This document shows positions 11,728-21,494 of a DNA stretch of 64,000 bases, piece by piece. The position numbers were made by a program, and so were the translations under genes. Source of the stretch: Riptortus pedestris (Eukaryota > Arthropoda > Insecta > Hemiptera > Alydidae); assembly GCA_019009955.1 (NCBI GenBank), contig CM032233.1, forward strand, positions 88,408,001 through 88,472,000, read 5' to 3'. Within the stretch, counting starts at the first letter, position 1. Each line of letters starts with the position of its first letter. A model generated the notes under the pieces. The model was not told the DNA's origin and made no database searches. It was given only the letters and a program-made list of their open reading frames with translations.

Positions 11728-11932
11728 GGGCATGGGAAAGAAAGTTGTATAAAGAAAGTGAATCTAATTTTTTTTTTTATTGTATTGTTGGAATTTGAGT
11801 CTTTTCATAGGAAAATATTTGTCTAACGTTTGAATTAAGAACCTCGATGGAACATTGAAACAAATAATACCATCGTCTGTCATTTGTTAACTCAATATTT
11901 GAAATAAAGAACTGTATTGGAGGGGAAAAATA
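11728..11932 (+). repeat. HLE-flanking repeat, copy 1
   Basis: A ~200-bp sequence starting GAAAGAAAGTTGTAT and ending GGGGAAAAATAATAC. It recurs at 48646-48797, in both cases directly after an HLE 3' end and in the same orientation. Either flanking DNA carried with the element, or a nested older repeat. Confidence 0.7.
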
Positions 11933-12301
11933 ATACGTTTTTCGAAAATTGCGTCATGTGTGCAACCTTAAAATCTGATTGCCCTGGAGGGAAATCTGCT
12001 AAAAGTCGAATTAGGGGTGGGGTGGCGGGGGGGGGGGGGTTAGAGGAGGGCGAAATTAAAAAAATCAAATTTCACGGTAACTATCAGTGGTGCAAAAACT
12101 TTGTAGTACCGTTTTGTGTATCATGAAAAGTTATATAAATCGTGTTCTATGGAATTTTTTGATTCGATGCATTGGAACAGAGATTTCGTACGTAACATTG
12201 AAATGAATTGAACCAAACATTTAAAATGAAAAGCAACCAATATTTTTCGTCATACGTTATTAATTGAATAAAAGAAATGTTATTTGCAAATTTAAGACCA
12301 A

Positions 12302-12305
<4 letters not shown>
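11933..12305. other. Mixed spacer with weak HLE-like traces
   Basis: Phrases such as TTTCGAAAATTGCGTCATG and GGGAAATCTGCTAAAA near 11940-12004 match an HLE 5' end on the minus strand, followed by a G-rich tract. The remainder is unassigned. Confidence 0.5.
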
Positions 12306-12395
<90 letters not shown>

Positions 12396-12870
12396 TATAT
12401 TAACGTTCTAGCGGTCGAAATGTTTGTTTCATCGTTAACAAAATTCAAGATTTCACTCAATACTAAAGATCATTTTCATTGATAGCTGAACCATGAGTTG
12501 GGGGCGGGGTAGAGGGGTGAATTTAATTTTCCTATAAATGCTGTCATATACATTTTGTCTTTATCTTGAAAAATATTAATCGAGATACTTTTTTTTTTTA
12601 TTTTTTTTTACGTACACTTTATGCAACTAGGCTAATCGGGACGGGATATCTACAGGTTACCATCCTTTTCTAGCCAGGGTGGGCCCAAGGAGTTTATTTA
12701 ATGAGTCCGTCATTAAATAAATTTCCACTGCCTAGGGCGGGATTCGAACCCGCCACTGAAGGTATGCGCCATGGGAGATTAGGACTAATGCCTAACTCGC
12801 ACGGCCAACCCGAGCCCCGAATCGAGATATTTTATTTTATTTAATATTTCAGCCTTCAGCAAAACCCCAC
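12306..12870 (+). mobile_element. HLE copy interrupted by a SINE
   Basis: Starts in (TA)n(TG)n (12307-12391), then the CTAGCGGTCG block, the GGGGCGGGG tract and TTATCTTG..TTAATCGAGATA, where a SINE is inserted (12588-12819). It resumes with the CAGCCTTCAGCAAAACCCC module and stops where the next HLE copy begins. The 3' hairpin is absent. Confidence 0.8.
12588..12819 (-). mobile_element. tRNA-derived SINE, full length
   Basis: On the minus strand the head starts GGGGCTCGGGTTGGCC. It has an A-box-like GGCCGTGCGAGTTAGGC, a clear B box GGTTCGAATCC, a ~120-bp body with CATTAAATAAA, and an A-rich tail. A perfect 10-bp target duplication AATCGAGATA flanks it (12578-12587 and 12820-12829). The length and tail exclude a functional tRNA gene. 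Confidence 0.9.
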
Positions 12871-12984
12871 TTTTAGCAGATTTCCCTTAAGGTAAGTCAG
12901 CTACTGAGGTTGTAATCATGACGCCACTTTTGAAACATTTTTCCTCAAATGTCTATCGATCCTTCCCAGGAGATGACGTCCGTT

Positions 12985-13033
<49 letters not shown>

Positions 13034-13208
13034 TATTTGTCTGCTAACGCTCAGCGATCGCAATTTTTATCTGATAAATACCAAAGTCGGTATTTGAACG
13101 TTTTATGTAAAAATGAAGTTCAAGTTCCTTAATGGCTCCTTAATCGGACCAGTCGGAGGAGGGGTTAGAGGGGTAATTTCGAAAATTCTTAGTATCCCCG
13201 TTATTATA

Positions 13209-13830
13209 CACTCAACCGCAAAAAAAAAAAAAAAACCGGACACTTCATTTTTGCCGTATTAAAAGCTAATTTTCAGCAATTTTCTTTATGTGGGTATTCT
13301 AGTTATTACAGAGAATTTAGAGTCTAAGTCCATTGAACTAATCCCTTCAGGATTAGTAAACAATTAGATAAAACACAGATTAGATTTATTTGTCGTGAAG
13401 TTGATCTATTCTAAACTGTAAGTAGTTTTTCGCACATTTAAACATCTTTAATTATTAACCAAGAATTTTCTTTAATTAATGATTTACTTTTATTTCGGTC
13501 CAGAATAATGGGTCTTTCAAACTTAGATGGAAGGCCGGAGCTTACGTTACATTGGCGAAACGCTTGGGGTAGTGAAGTCTACCATTCACTGTAATAAAAA
13601 TGAAGAATAATTTTTGTTTTTAAATGTGTTAATTTATCTTTATCTTTTTTTAATTTTGTATTTTTGTGTAAATAATCAATAAAAATTATTCACTTTTGGC
13701 AGATTTTGTTTAAATAACCTATATATTAACCAATTATTTTAATTAAAAAGATTAATATACATATATATTAAGTATTTAACAAAATTATAAGACTAAATCT
13801 AAGTGTCCGGTTTTTTTTTGCGGTTGAGTG
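13209..13830. mobile_element. Tc1/mariner-type non-autonomous element, 622 bp
   Basis: Terminal inverted repeats of about 30 bp: CACTCAACCGC, an A run, then CCGGACACTT at the left; the complement (AAGTGTCCGG, a T run, GCGGTTGAGTG) at the right. TA flanks both sides (13207-13208, 13831-13832), the expected target duplication. Removing it with one TA restores the HLE phrase. Homopolymers inside the terminal repeats differ in length. Confidence 0.9.
13508..13593 (+). pseudogene. Tc1/mariner transposase N-terminal remnant
   Basis: Starts ATGGGTCTTTC; a frame from 13551 reads IGETLGVVKSTIHC, which fits the helix-turn-helix of Tc1-type transposases (I...LGV.KSTV pattern). Frameshifts separate it from the ATG. 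The catalytic region is entirely missing, so the 622-bp element is an internally deleted derivative. Confidence 0.65.
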
Positions 13831-14182
13831 TATGTCGTATCGAAAAATTGTATAGAACCAAATAGTTTTGTAAATATAATGCTCTATAATGTTGTTATGT
13901 ACATTTTTTCACTATCTTGATTACTAACCGAGATATTTGCATTTTTAAATCCCCACTCCTTCTCATATCATATTAACAAAAAGCTGTTATATTATGAAAC
14001 ACATTATTTGAAGTCTAAATACCAGATGTTGTTTTCATTGAACTTGTACTTTTTAGATAAATGTAAATCCGTGGCGTACGTGGGAAATCTGCGTAGCTAA
14101 CGCAGCCCCTGCGTGACGGACTTTTTACACGTAAATAAAGAATATGTGGTGAAATGAGATCATATGTTTGCTATTCTAGCAT

Positions 14183-14227
14183 ATGGGAAATCTGCTTAGT
14201 TTACTCAGCTCCTGCGAGACGGACTTA
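14183..14227 (+). mobile_element. Solo HLE 3' end
   Basis: GGGAAATCTGCTTAGTTTAC, CAGCTCCTGCG and GACGGACTTA only, about 55 bp after a full HLE 3' end. A read-through or truncated tandem end. Confidence 0.7.
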
Positions 14228-14640
14228 TAGTAATCATACGTTAACAGTAAGCCAACATATTTTTGCCCAATTGGTTATGAGTTGACGTCACATGATGGCA
14301 GGTTACTGGCGTACCTCCGTGAGTCAGCAACTAGGCCAAAAAAGAACCATTGGGTGAAAATGCAGTTTAACCCCCCACCCTTGATCCCGCCAAGCTGAAA
14401 ATCCGCCGAAGTAACGTTTGTACACAGTGGGGACACCATGAAATCGCCGGATTACGCGTTGTTTAAAATTGAGTTAAAAAAGCAATGAGGAAAAAAAAAT
14501 AATCGCGTGATCACTCGAGTATCGATGAATCCACGAAGGGTGGGGTTAAACTACATTCCACCCGAACCATTGAGCTGGTGGTTGTAACCGTCGAGGGAGG
14601 TTACAAAATGTCGGCATAGTGAATAAATTTCAGCAATAAA
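14228..14640. promoter_or_regulatory. HLE-free segment with CRE and AP-1/CNC-like sites
   Basis: Contains the palindromic CRE TGACGTCA (14283-14290) and TGAGTCAGCA (14320-14329), which fits AP-1 and CNC-Maf sites. A pair of ~38-bp inverted arms (14344-14384 and 14534-14571, AGTTTAACC..CCCACCCTT type) brackets GC-rich sequence. It lies about 2 kb upstream of the CDK-inhibitor ATG. Function is inferred from motifs only. Confidence 0.35.
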
Positions 14641-14654
14641 TAATTGAGACTTAC

Positions 14655-14675
14655 CACTGCTGATGTCGCTCCCAT
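14655..14675 (-). CDS. Possible first coding exon of a divergent gene (tentative)
   Basis: On the minus strand, ATG at 14675 opens MGATSAV and runs directly into a perfect donor G|GTAAGT at 14654 (phase 0). The upstream side (14676-14870) is HLE-free and GC-richer, as a 5' UTR could be. I cannot identify a downstream exon, and a chance ATG plus donor is quite possible. The plus-strand frame at 14644-14826 overlaps and is unrecognised. Confidence 0.2.
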
Positions 14676-14874
14676 TGGGTGCGTCGAAGAACAATCAACG
14701 AGTCTTGGCTTGGTTTACGAGGGCAAACTAAAATATTCCACCTGTTGCTTGGGAAAAACGGACGAGCACATACACAATACCAACACCGGCGCGGGACTGA
14801 TTGTTTTTAGGGTTGTGCATGGATGATCGATGGTAGAAAAACATCGATGGTTGGCTATCGACGTTGTAGCAGAT

Positions 14875-15835
14875 TTCCCCTAAGGGAAATCAGCTATTGA
14901 GGTCGTACTCATGAGGCGATTTTCGAAATTTTTCTTCAAATGCTCATCGATCCTGCCTAGGGGATGACGAAAATGAGGTCCGTTCAAAACTGTGTGTGTG
15001 TGTGTGTGTGTGTATATACAAACACACATTTGTCTGCTACTGATCTAGCGGTCGAAATTATGGTCTAATTGTTACCAAACTGGATGTATAAAGGTTTCAT
15101 ACAAATCTAAAGATTAAGATCGTTAATGGCTTAAATCGGACCAGGGGGAGGGGGCGGAATTTCGAGAATTCGAAATATCTCCGTTACTACACAGCGGAAC
15201 GAAATATTGTATAGAACAAATCTTATTCCAATAGAAATAGTCTTATTGAAAATTAAATTTACTCTACAAATACTGTTGTATACATTTATTTTTCTATCTT
15301 GAATATTAACCGAGATATTTGCATTTTCCAGTTTTCAAGCTTCAGCAAACCCCCGCTTCTACTCATGTTACATAAAAATTACTCTGTTATATGATAAATT
15401 TCATTATTCGAAGCTTAAATACCAATTATTGTTTTCATGAGACCTTTATTGTACGAGATACATGCAAATATGTTCTGGTCACCCCCCGTCTTCAGTTGTT
15501 TGACTACTAAAATTCGATTGATTGAGATAAAAATTGTTCTGATTCATTATACATTACAGTACTAGATGTAGTAAAGTGTTTTCAATAAAATTAATATATT
15601 TTATTCTGACATGTTTCAGTTATTGTTTTTCTTTCCGGTGTGCCGATGGCAGACCTGTTTGTTTACATTTGAGACGCTTCCCACTGGCAGGGGAAAGATT
15701 TCTTATTGCTGCTTGTACTTGTCGCTTAATATTCACGTTGGTGTTGTGTTAACAGTTTGTAGGTTTATCTACTATTAAAAAATTCACAAAGTAAATCTGC
15801 TTAGTTTGCGCAGCCCCTGCGTGACGGACTTTTTT
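14875..15835 (+). mobile_element. HLE copy, complete, long 3' module, (TG)n core
   Basis: Both ends present: TAGCAGATTTCCCCTAAGGG at 14877 and the hairpin with GACGGACTTTTTT at 15835. The core microsatellite is (TG)n (about 14992-15013) rather than (TA)n. The long 3' module equals that of 817-1736 in the opposite orientation. Confidence 0.9.
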
Positions 15836-16034
15836 AGTTTTCGGCCTTGAGTAAACCCCCACTCTTACTCATGTCATATCAACAATAAGCTGTTATATTA
15901 TGAAGCACATTATTTGAAGCCTAAATACCTAATATTGTTCTCTTTGAAGCTTTAAGTTTTTAGGTAAATGCAAATAGGATGCACGTGGGAAATCTGCTTA
16001 GTTAACGCAGTCTCTGCGTAACGGGCTTTTTAAA
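15836..16034 (+). mobile_element. HLE 3' end fragment in tandem with the previous copy
   Basis: Starts exactly after the preceding HLE tail with AGTTTTCGGCCTTGAGTAAA, runs through AAGCTGTTATATTATGAAGC and ends at CAGTCTCTGCG and GGGCTTTTT. It ends about 330 bp before the CDK-inhibitor ATG. Confidence 0.8.
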
Positions 16035-16035
16035 A

Positions 16036-16367
16036 TAATAAAGCATTTTTCTTTTAATATGATTTAATAATCTTATTTAAATGGGTTGCCTCCCGACAAT
16101 CGATAAGTATCAATCTATGTAGTCTAGAGCCATACGACTCCTTTGGCTCTGTGTTGAGGCACGTTGGTTGTTATTGAGCGAGGAGACAGTGTTTTAAAAC
16201 GGTTGTCAGTGAGGAGGAGGGCTGAGTGGAGGGGGTAGTGGAGGGGATGATCATTCCCCCCTCCACTACAACCCTACACTAAGCCAGCACAGGCTGAGGT
16301 CAGGCTCAGTTGTCGCCCAGTCTCCTTCCAGCTAGCACCTCACTCGTCTTAGCCCTCTCTTATCGCT
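16036..16367 (+). promoter_or_regulatory. 5' flank and probable promoter/5' UTR of the CDK inhibitor
   Basis: This HLE-free, GC-richer stretch lies directly before the ATG. Two insect-type initiator matches are visible: TCAGTG near 16206 and TCAGTT at 16306-16311; the second would give a 5' UTR of about 60 bases. No convincing TATA box is at the expected distance. A small inverted pair AGAGCC / GGCTCT lies near 16130-16150. The start site is inferred from motif and position only, and an upstream non-coding exon cannot be excluded. Confidence 0.45.
16235..16269 (+). promoter_or_regulatory. GC-rich 12-bp hairpin upstream of the CDK-inhibitor ATG
   Basis: Arms GTAGTGGAGGGG (16235-16246) and its exact complement (16258-16269) enclose an 11-base loop containing TGATCA. 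It sits about 100 bases before the ATG. In RNA it would be a very stable stem; in DNA it is a palindromic site. Whether it is transcribed depends on the unknown start site. Confidence 0.6.
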
Positions 16368-16725
16368 ATGGACAAGTTTAACGTAGACTACTGGCACTTG
16401 AGGCTTACATTCATCAACAACGAGTCCATCCGTATGTTGAAACACCAGGAGGAGAAGAACACCCGCCCCAAGATCGATCCTGCTGATATGGCGAGGGTGA
16501 GGAAGGCTCTTTTCGGACCTGTCGCCGCTGAGGAAAACTCTCGCTTTGTCGAGGATGAGTTGAAACGTCTGGATGTCATCGAGAAAGAGCGTTGGAACTT
16601 CGACTTCAAAAAGGAGCAGCCGCTGAATGAGAATTCAGGTTGCTACAAGTGGTCCAAGGGTTCTCCCAAGAAGAACCGCATCCTGGCACCCAAGCCTCGC
16701 CGCCCCGCTCAGCAGAAGATTACTT
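16368..16725 (+). CDS. dap: Cip/Kip CDK inhibitor (dacapo/p21/p27 family), coding exon 1
   Basis: Exon 1 encodes residues 1-119 plus the first base of codon 120. Family proteins bind cyclin-CDK complexes in the nucleus and stop cell-cycle progression. Seen: the cyclin-docking segment RKALFGP (residues 45-51), a predicted linker helix (about 55-75), the CDK-binding motif RWNFDF (75-80) and the strand motif CYKW (92-95), in the family order. A basic proline-rich stretch with KPRRP (109-113) is a likely nuclear-localisation region. The ATG is the first in frame and precedes the domain by about 40 residues. The exon ends at a consensus donor T|GTAAGT. Unspliced, the frame reads 17 more codons to a stop at 16776-16778. 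Odd: the segment after GS reads PKKNRILAP, with no aromatic residue where p27 has FYY. The assembled protein is 151 residues, shorter than p27 or fly Dacapo. Family assignment is firm; orthology to dacapo rests on the inferred arthropod origin. Confidence 0.93.
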
Positions 16726-16834
16726 GTAAGTACTCAAATCTTATTCCATTATATTGGTACACTACCCTTAGTGGATAATTCTATTTACCTCTTATAATGT
16801 TCCCTCACCTTTGAACACACAATCTTTCAGTTTA

Positions 16835-16993
16835 ATCCTGACTAGAATGGTAATACCAACACATCACCTCTAGTTCCATCCTTACTCGAATGGTAATACC
16901 AACCCATCACCTCTAGTTCCATCATTAATAGAATGATAATGCCAACCCATCAACTCTATTTCCATCCTGACTACCAACCCATCATTTACATCC
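16835..16993 (+). repeat. 43-bp minisatellite just inside the intron
   Basis: Units share GAATGGTAATACCAAC and CATCACCTCTAGTTCCATC, starting at 16845, 16888 and 16931, with a shortened fourth unit. It begins about 110 bases after the splice donor. Confidence 0.85.
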
Positions 16994-18417
16994 TCCTTTC
17001 GTTATCCCGGTTTCATTTCCTCTTTCGTTGGAACAAACCTTTTTGTTTTTATAAGGACCAGCTTTGATTTTTATAATACAGACCCTAGCTGACTTTGTTT
17101 AACCGAGTAACAAGATTTTATTGTTCCCAATCCCATTCAATAATACTTCTATGCCATGCTTTCCATTTATCGACAACTTGACTCCGATGGGTTTGTTCCA
17201 CAAAACTGGTCCATATAAGTACGCTTTATTTTATATTTTCCTTATCCCTGAATCCGTACACTACTGTATTTGCTTTGTGTCATATTTGTTTTGTTCCCTG
17301 AAGCTTTGTATAAGATTGTTTAATGCCATAAAAAATATATCTCTTAAGATTTGTGACTATTACATTAGTGAATAGGATAATGATAAGTCTTTTTCAACCG
17401 GACAGTTTATTCCGACAGTACAGGATAAGCTAGTTAAAGGGCTGGCTGATTAAAGGGCATTCGAGGCTTTATCAAAATGGGAGATTAATTACGGAAATAT
17501 GATTATTTGGGAAGTAAGTGATTAAATGTTTCCACATTTCCTCTTATCTTGAAGCTATTATTGTAAAGGGGGCGATCAGTTATTATTTATACAGGATATT
17601 ATAATACTCAATTTCCGGTAAACCATCATGCACTGTGTGTTATACAGGCCCACTCTATGCACAGCTGGATACAAAATACATGCGTTTGTTTTAGCACAGA
17701 CAAATATTCACATCCTATACGATTTAATACATTCTTATAAATGTCATTTAAAATGTGTATCTCAAATTTTATTGCATATGTGTTCTTACTAACGTCTTTT
17801 CAGGTTTAAAAATTTTGCTTTTAAAAAGTGTTTGACTCGTACCACGAGAATATTATGTGTTTTTATAATTGGCTTAATTATAAGATCGATTTATGAGTTA
17901 TTATTTACAAAATGCCACTTACCTCAAATGACCTAAGTAAACACATTATTATACAAATTTAGATGTTCCATTTAAATAATATCAAGATGCTTGAAGACTT
18001 TACACATTAAGCCAATTATTATTTTTTAAGATTTGTACTGTAGTTTTATTTCATTTAACATTTCTTCCGAATGAATTAATTTTTTTTTTCATAGCTATTT
18101 TACTCCGTCTTTATTTATTTAAGTATGCCCATGGCAATCTTAACATCAAAACAACCACGTCGGTTTGAATTCATGCTATTGAACTAGAATTTTAACTTTA
18201 AATTAACCACTAAGATTTCCTTTTGTTGGTCGTTTTATCACAAGTCGTTTATAATTCGTTCCTTTTTTGTTTTCTTGGGGCATTCCAGACCGAGTATATA
18301 TAAGATGAAAATTAGGGCGCTTGCAAGCCTCTTGAACTTAAGCAATTGTGCTAGGCCATTTACCTATCCTCTGCAGTTGGGCCCCTGAGGCTGGCTTGGG
18401 AATAATGCACTTCACTG
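16994..18417. other. Intronic sequence, HLE-free
   Basis: No recognised repeat or exon. The 84-residue frame at 17121-17375 is rich in hydrophobic and aromatic residues from T-rich DNA and has no family signature. Confidence 0.5.
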
Positions 18418-18954
18418 TTTTTAGCAAGTTTCCTATTAAGGTTGTGCTCATTACGCAATTTTTGAAAAATTTCTTCAAATGCCCATCGATCCTGCCTAGA
18501 AGATCTCGAAAATGCGGTCCGCTCGAAGTTATATATGTACATTCATGTACTTGTCTGTTGCCGCTCCAATCGTCATAATTTTTGTATAATCGTCACCGAA
18601 CTCTATATATAAGGGTTTCGTTTCATAATAAAGATCAAGTTCATTTTTGGCTGAAATTGGGCCGAAGGGGGGGGGGTTAAGGGGAGAAAAAGATCGAAAA
18701 TTCAAAAGATCTCCGTTATTGTAATTTGGATCGAAAAATATTATATAACCAGTCTTGTTCAATTGTTAACAACCATACATTTTTTTTCGTATCTCAATTA
18801 ATAAGCGAGTTATTCAGCCTTCGGTAAACCCCCACTTCTGTTCATCCGATTTTTATTTAGAAATAGAAAGTATATGGCAGGAAAGAGTTGAATAACGCTC
18901 CACTCCAACACGTGGGGAATCCTCTTTGTTGACGCAGACCTTGGGTGACGGAAG
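18418..18954 (+). mobile_element. HLE copy, diverged, complete
   Basis: 5' end TTTTAGCAAGTTTCC, 5' block with CATCGATCCTGCCTAGAAGA, a very short microsatellite (ATATATGTACATTCATG), a G10 tract, CGGTAAACCCCCACTTCTG and a decayed hairpin with GGGTGACGGAAG. Its 3' module differs from the other two. Several overlapping short frames here are not genes. Confidence 0.75.
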
Positions 18955-19415
18955 AACCTACTAATTTCTCTTGACGCATCGACTTTGAAGACCTGAATTT
19001 TGGAGGTTCGGTCCCCCATTTCGTTTTTATTCTACTAACTGGTTTTCCCACTTTCTTGTTTTCCATTTATTAAGCACGTCGAGTGCTTCATTATGCAGAG
19101 TGGCCATCGGGGAAACTATAAGGAAGGCCAAGATACAAGCCCAGACTTACTTCTACTAGTTTGCGATTGCGACATTGGAATTCGATGTCTCATGGCGGCG
19201 CGGGACGAGCACTCTTTAATTTTACAAAAATATAAAACTAATACAAGACCGACGCTTTTACCGTGGGCAAATTTATTGTTACCAGAATAAAAGAAAGATA
19301 ATTTTTCTTATCGCTACTTTGATCAGCAATAACAGTTGGATGGCGTCCCATAAAATGCCTTTCGTCTCTCTTAGTAATTTAAGAATAGTATATAAAATAT
19401 ATACATTTTTTTTAA
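18955..19415. other. Intronic spacer
   Basis: No recognised feature; a chance 65-residue frame lies at 19093-19290. Confidence 0.5.
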
Positions 19416-19928
19416 GAAGTAACTATCATACCCCGTAACAATCAAATTAGTAATTTTATCATCAATTCTATCAAATAATGAAAGCATTATCTTACTGAAA
19501 AGTCGCGGAATTCATACCGAATGCATTTTTCAAAATAAGCTTACGGACGATTTCATCCTCCTTATTAAGATATATTGAAGTTTAATTATGCTTATGTTCT
19601 GTTACAAAGGTTTTCTGTTCTGTTTCTATTTATTTTTACAATAATCGCATTTAGTGACGAATCAGCTAAATTCTTATAGTCACTATATTATATATACTTA
19701 AGTATGCTCATTTTTGAAAACCTTTGTCAAAGAACATAAGCATAATTAAACTTAAATATCTCTTGAAAAAAGGATGATATCAACCCTAAGTTTATTTTGA
19801 AATGGCTTAATTTGATAAATGCATTCCGTATGAATGATTCGACTTTTCAGATAAAATAATTATTGGATTGTTTGATAGGATTGATGGTGAATTCATTATT
19901 GATCGTTACGGGGTATGATAATTACTTC
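19416..19928. mobile_element. TTAA-flanked foldback element, 513 bp
   Basis: TTAA at 19412-19415 and 19929-19932. Arms of about 200 bp run inward from GAAGTAACTATCATACCCCG on the left and its near-complement on the right (26 of 28 terminal bases match). The inner arm has AATTATGCTTATGTTCT and AACCTTTGTCAAAG. TTAA is the target duplication of piggyBac-type elements, but the tips lack the usual CCC start, so that link is tentative. Confidence 0.8.
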
Positions 19929-20089
19929 TTAAAAATAGTATTAGTTGTGATGAATCAGAATTATCGCTAAGTGAGATTTCAATTGACTTATATCTAATTA
20001 GAGATTCAAGAAAGTGGAATTAATTTCCGTTCCTCTCCCATTCTGGCTATACGTAAATCGGCAGATAATTAAATCAACCACCCAGCCCC

Positions 20090-20134
20090 TGCGAGACTAA
20101 GCAGATTTCCCAACTGCTGGCATGGGCACACACT

Positions 20135-20217
<83 letters not shown>

Positions 20218-20227
20218 TATTTTTAAA
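20090..20227 (-). mobile_element. Solo HLE 3' end plus (TC)n(TA)n
   Basis: CAGCCCCTGCGAGACTAAGC and AGATTTCCC form a chimeric end next to a (TC)n run (20131-20168) and a (TA)n run (20169-20217). A full HLE copy begins at once after them. Confidence 0.6.
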
Positions 20228-20666
20228 AAATCCGTCACGCAGGGACTGCGTAAACTAAGCAGATTTCCCACGAGACGTTTTGCAATAGACAAATTTCACG
20301 AGAGCCGAACAGTTAAGGAAAGGCCGACCTAGCTTTTGGCGGGAATCTCACTCTCATCCGTTATACGCCCAGATATAATAAAAATGCAAATATCTCGGTT
20401 ATTATTCAAGATAGAGAATAAATGTATATATCAATATTTATAGTGAATTTAATTTTCAATAAGATTGATTCTGTACAATTTTTCGATCCGACGTTTAGTA
20501 ACGGAGATATTTCGATTTTTCTAAAATCCTCCCCTCTACCCCCCCCCCCCCCCCCACTGTTCCGATTTCAGCCGTTAACGAACTTGATCTTTCTTTTTAC
20601 ATAAAACGACTAAATCTCGAGTTTGGCGTCGATCAAACAAAAATTGCGACCGCTAGAGCGGTAACA

Positions 20667-20731
<65 letters not shown>

Positions 20732-20851
20732 TTTTGAACGGACCTCATTGAACGGACTAGGTAGGATCGATGGACATTTGAAGAAAAATTTCGTAAATTC
20801 CGTCATGAGTACAACCTCAATAGCAGATTTCCCTTAGGGAAATCTGCTAAT
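20228..20851 (-). mobile_element. HLE copy, complete, short form
   Basis: Minus-strand 5' end TTAGCAGATTTCCCTAAGGG at 20851, (TA)n about 20671-20728, a C/G tract of 18, the GGCGGATAACGG-type 3' module and the terminal hairpin at 20228-20250. In the 5' block the phrase GAACGGAC is duplicated locally. Its (TA)n is one of the longest. Confidence 0.9.
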
Positions 20852-21049
20852 AAAAATTCTATGAGTACAAGAGGGGCATTTACTGAACTCTGGAAATAAA
20901 GGAAGTACGAATAAATCTTACTATTTGAGTCTGAAAAAAAATGTACATGCCAACAATTGTAGAGCATCGATTTTCAGTTAGCTCCAGCTCATCGCAACAT
21001 GACGATAAGCTAATTTCTACTTCTAAAGTCAAATTCAAATTTGTTGTAA

Positions 21050-21248
21050 TAAGGTAACTTAGATTTAATCTGGTTGGGTCTATCTACAGGTTACCAACTT
21101 TTTCTGGCAAGGGCGCGACTAAGCATTTTATTTAATGAGTTCGTCGCGAAAAATATTCCTATTGCCCAGGTGGGAATCGAACCCACAACTTATAGACTTA
21201 CCCAGATCATTTAGACCAACGCCTTAAGTCACGCCTGAGTCTCTGGTC
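21050..21248 (-). mobile_element. tRNA-derived SINE, second copy
   Basis: On the minus strand: a head with CTCAGGCGTGACTTAAGGC, a B box GGTTCGATTCCC, then the TTTATTTAATGAGT-type body and ACAGGTTA shared with 12588-12819, in the same orientation. The A tail is short and no clear duplication is seen. Confidence 0.75.
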
Positions 21249-21494
21249 GAAGAGGAATAGTAGAATTATAGGCATGACCCTTGCGGGAGATTGAGTATTG
21301 CCATCTCACTTGATCGATGGGTCACATATGTAGTGACGGAACTGCATTTGTCCTTGATCCTGGAGTACAAGACTTTTGTAAATGTAATGAAATATGTCCG
21401 TTGTTGATTAGCTCATTTGCTATGTAGTAGATCTATCTCCATCCTTAGAGAAGTAATAAGATGTTTTCCCTTCACTGTTTACGTGCGGTGCACT

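Larger units (their letters stand above)
12871..14126 (+). mobile_element. HLE copy, both ends present, interrupted by a Tc1/mariner derivative
   Basis: 5' end TTTTAGCAGATTTCCCTTAA at 12871, 5' block to about 12985, (TA)n (12986-13031), G tract, then the CCGTTATTA site where the Tc1-like element sits (13209-13830). It resumes TGTCGTATCGAAAAATTG and runs to the hairpin and GACGGACTTTTT at 14126. It abuts the previous copy head-to-tail. Confidence 0.85.

Noticed and set aside
12720..12819. tRNA gene on the minus strand
   Set aside because: B box is good, but the head cannot form a full cloverleaf and it is joined to a SINE body with an A tail and target duplication.
16835..16993. CRISPR-like repeat array
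   Set aside because: Contiguous 43-bp minisatellite without unique spacers, in a eukaryotic intron.
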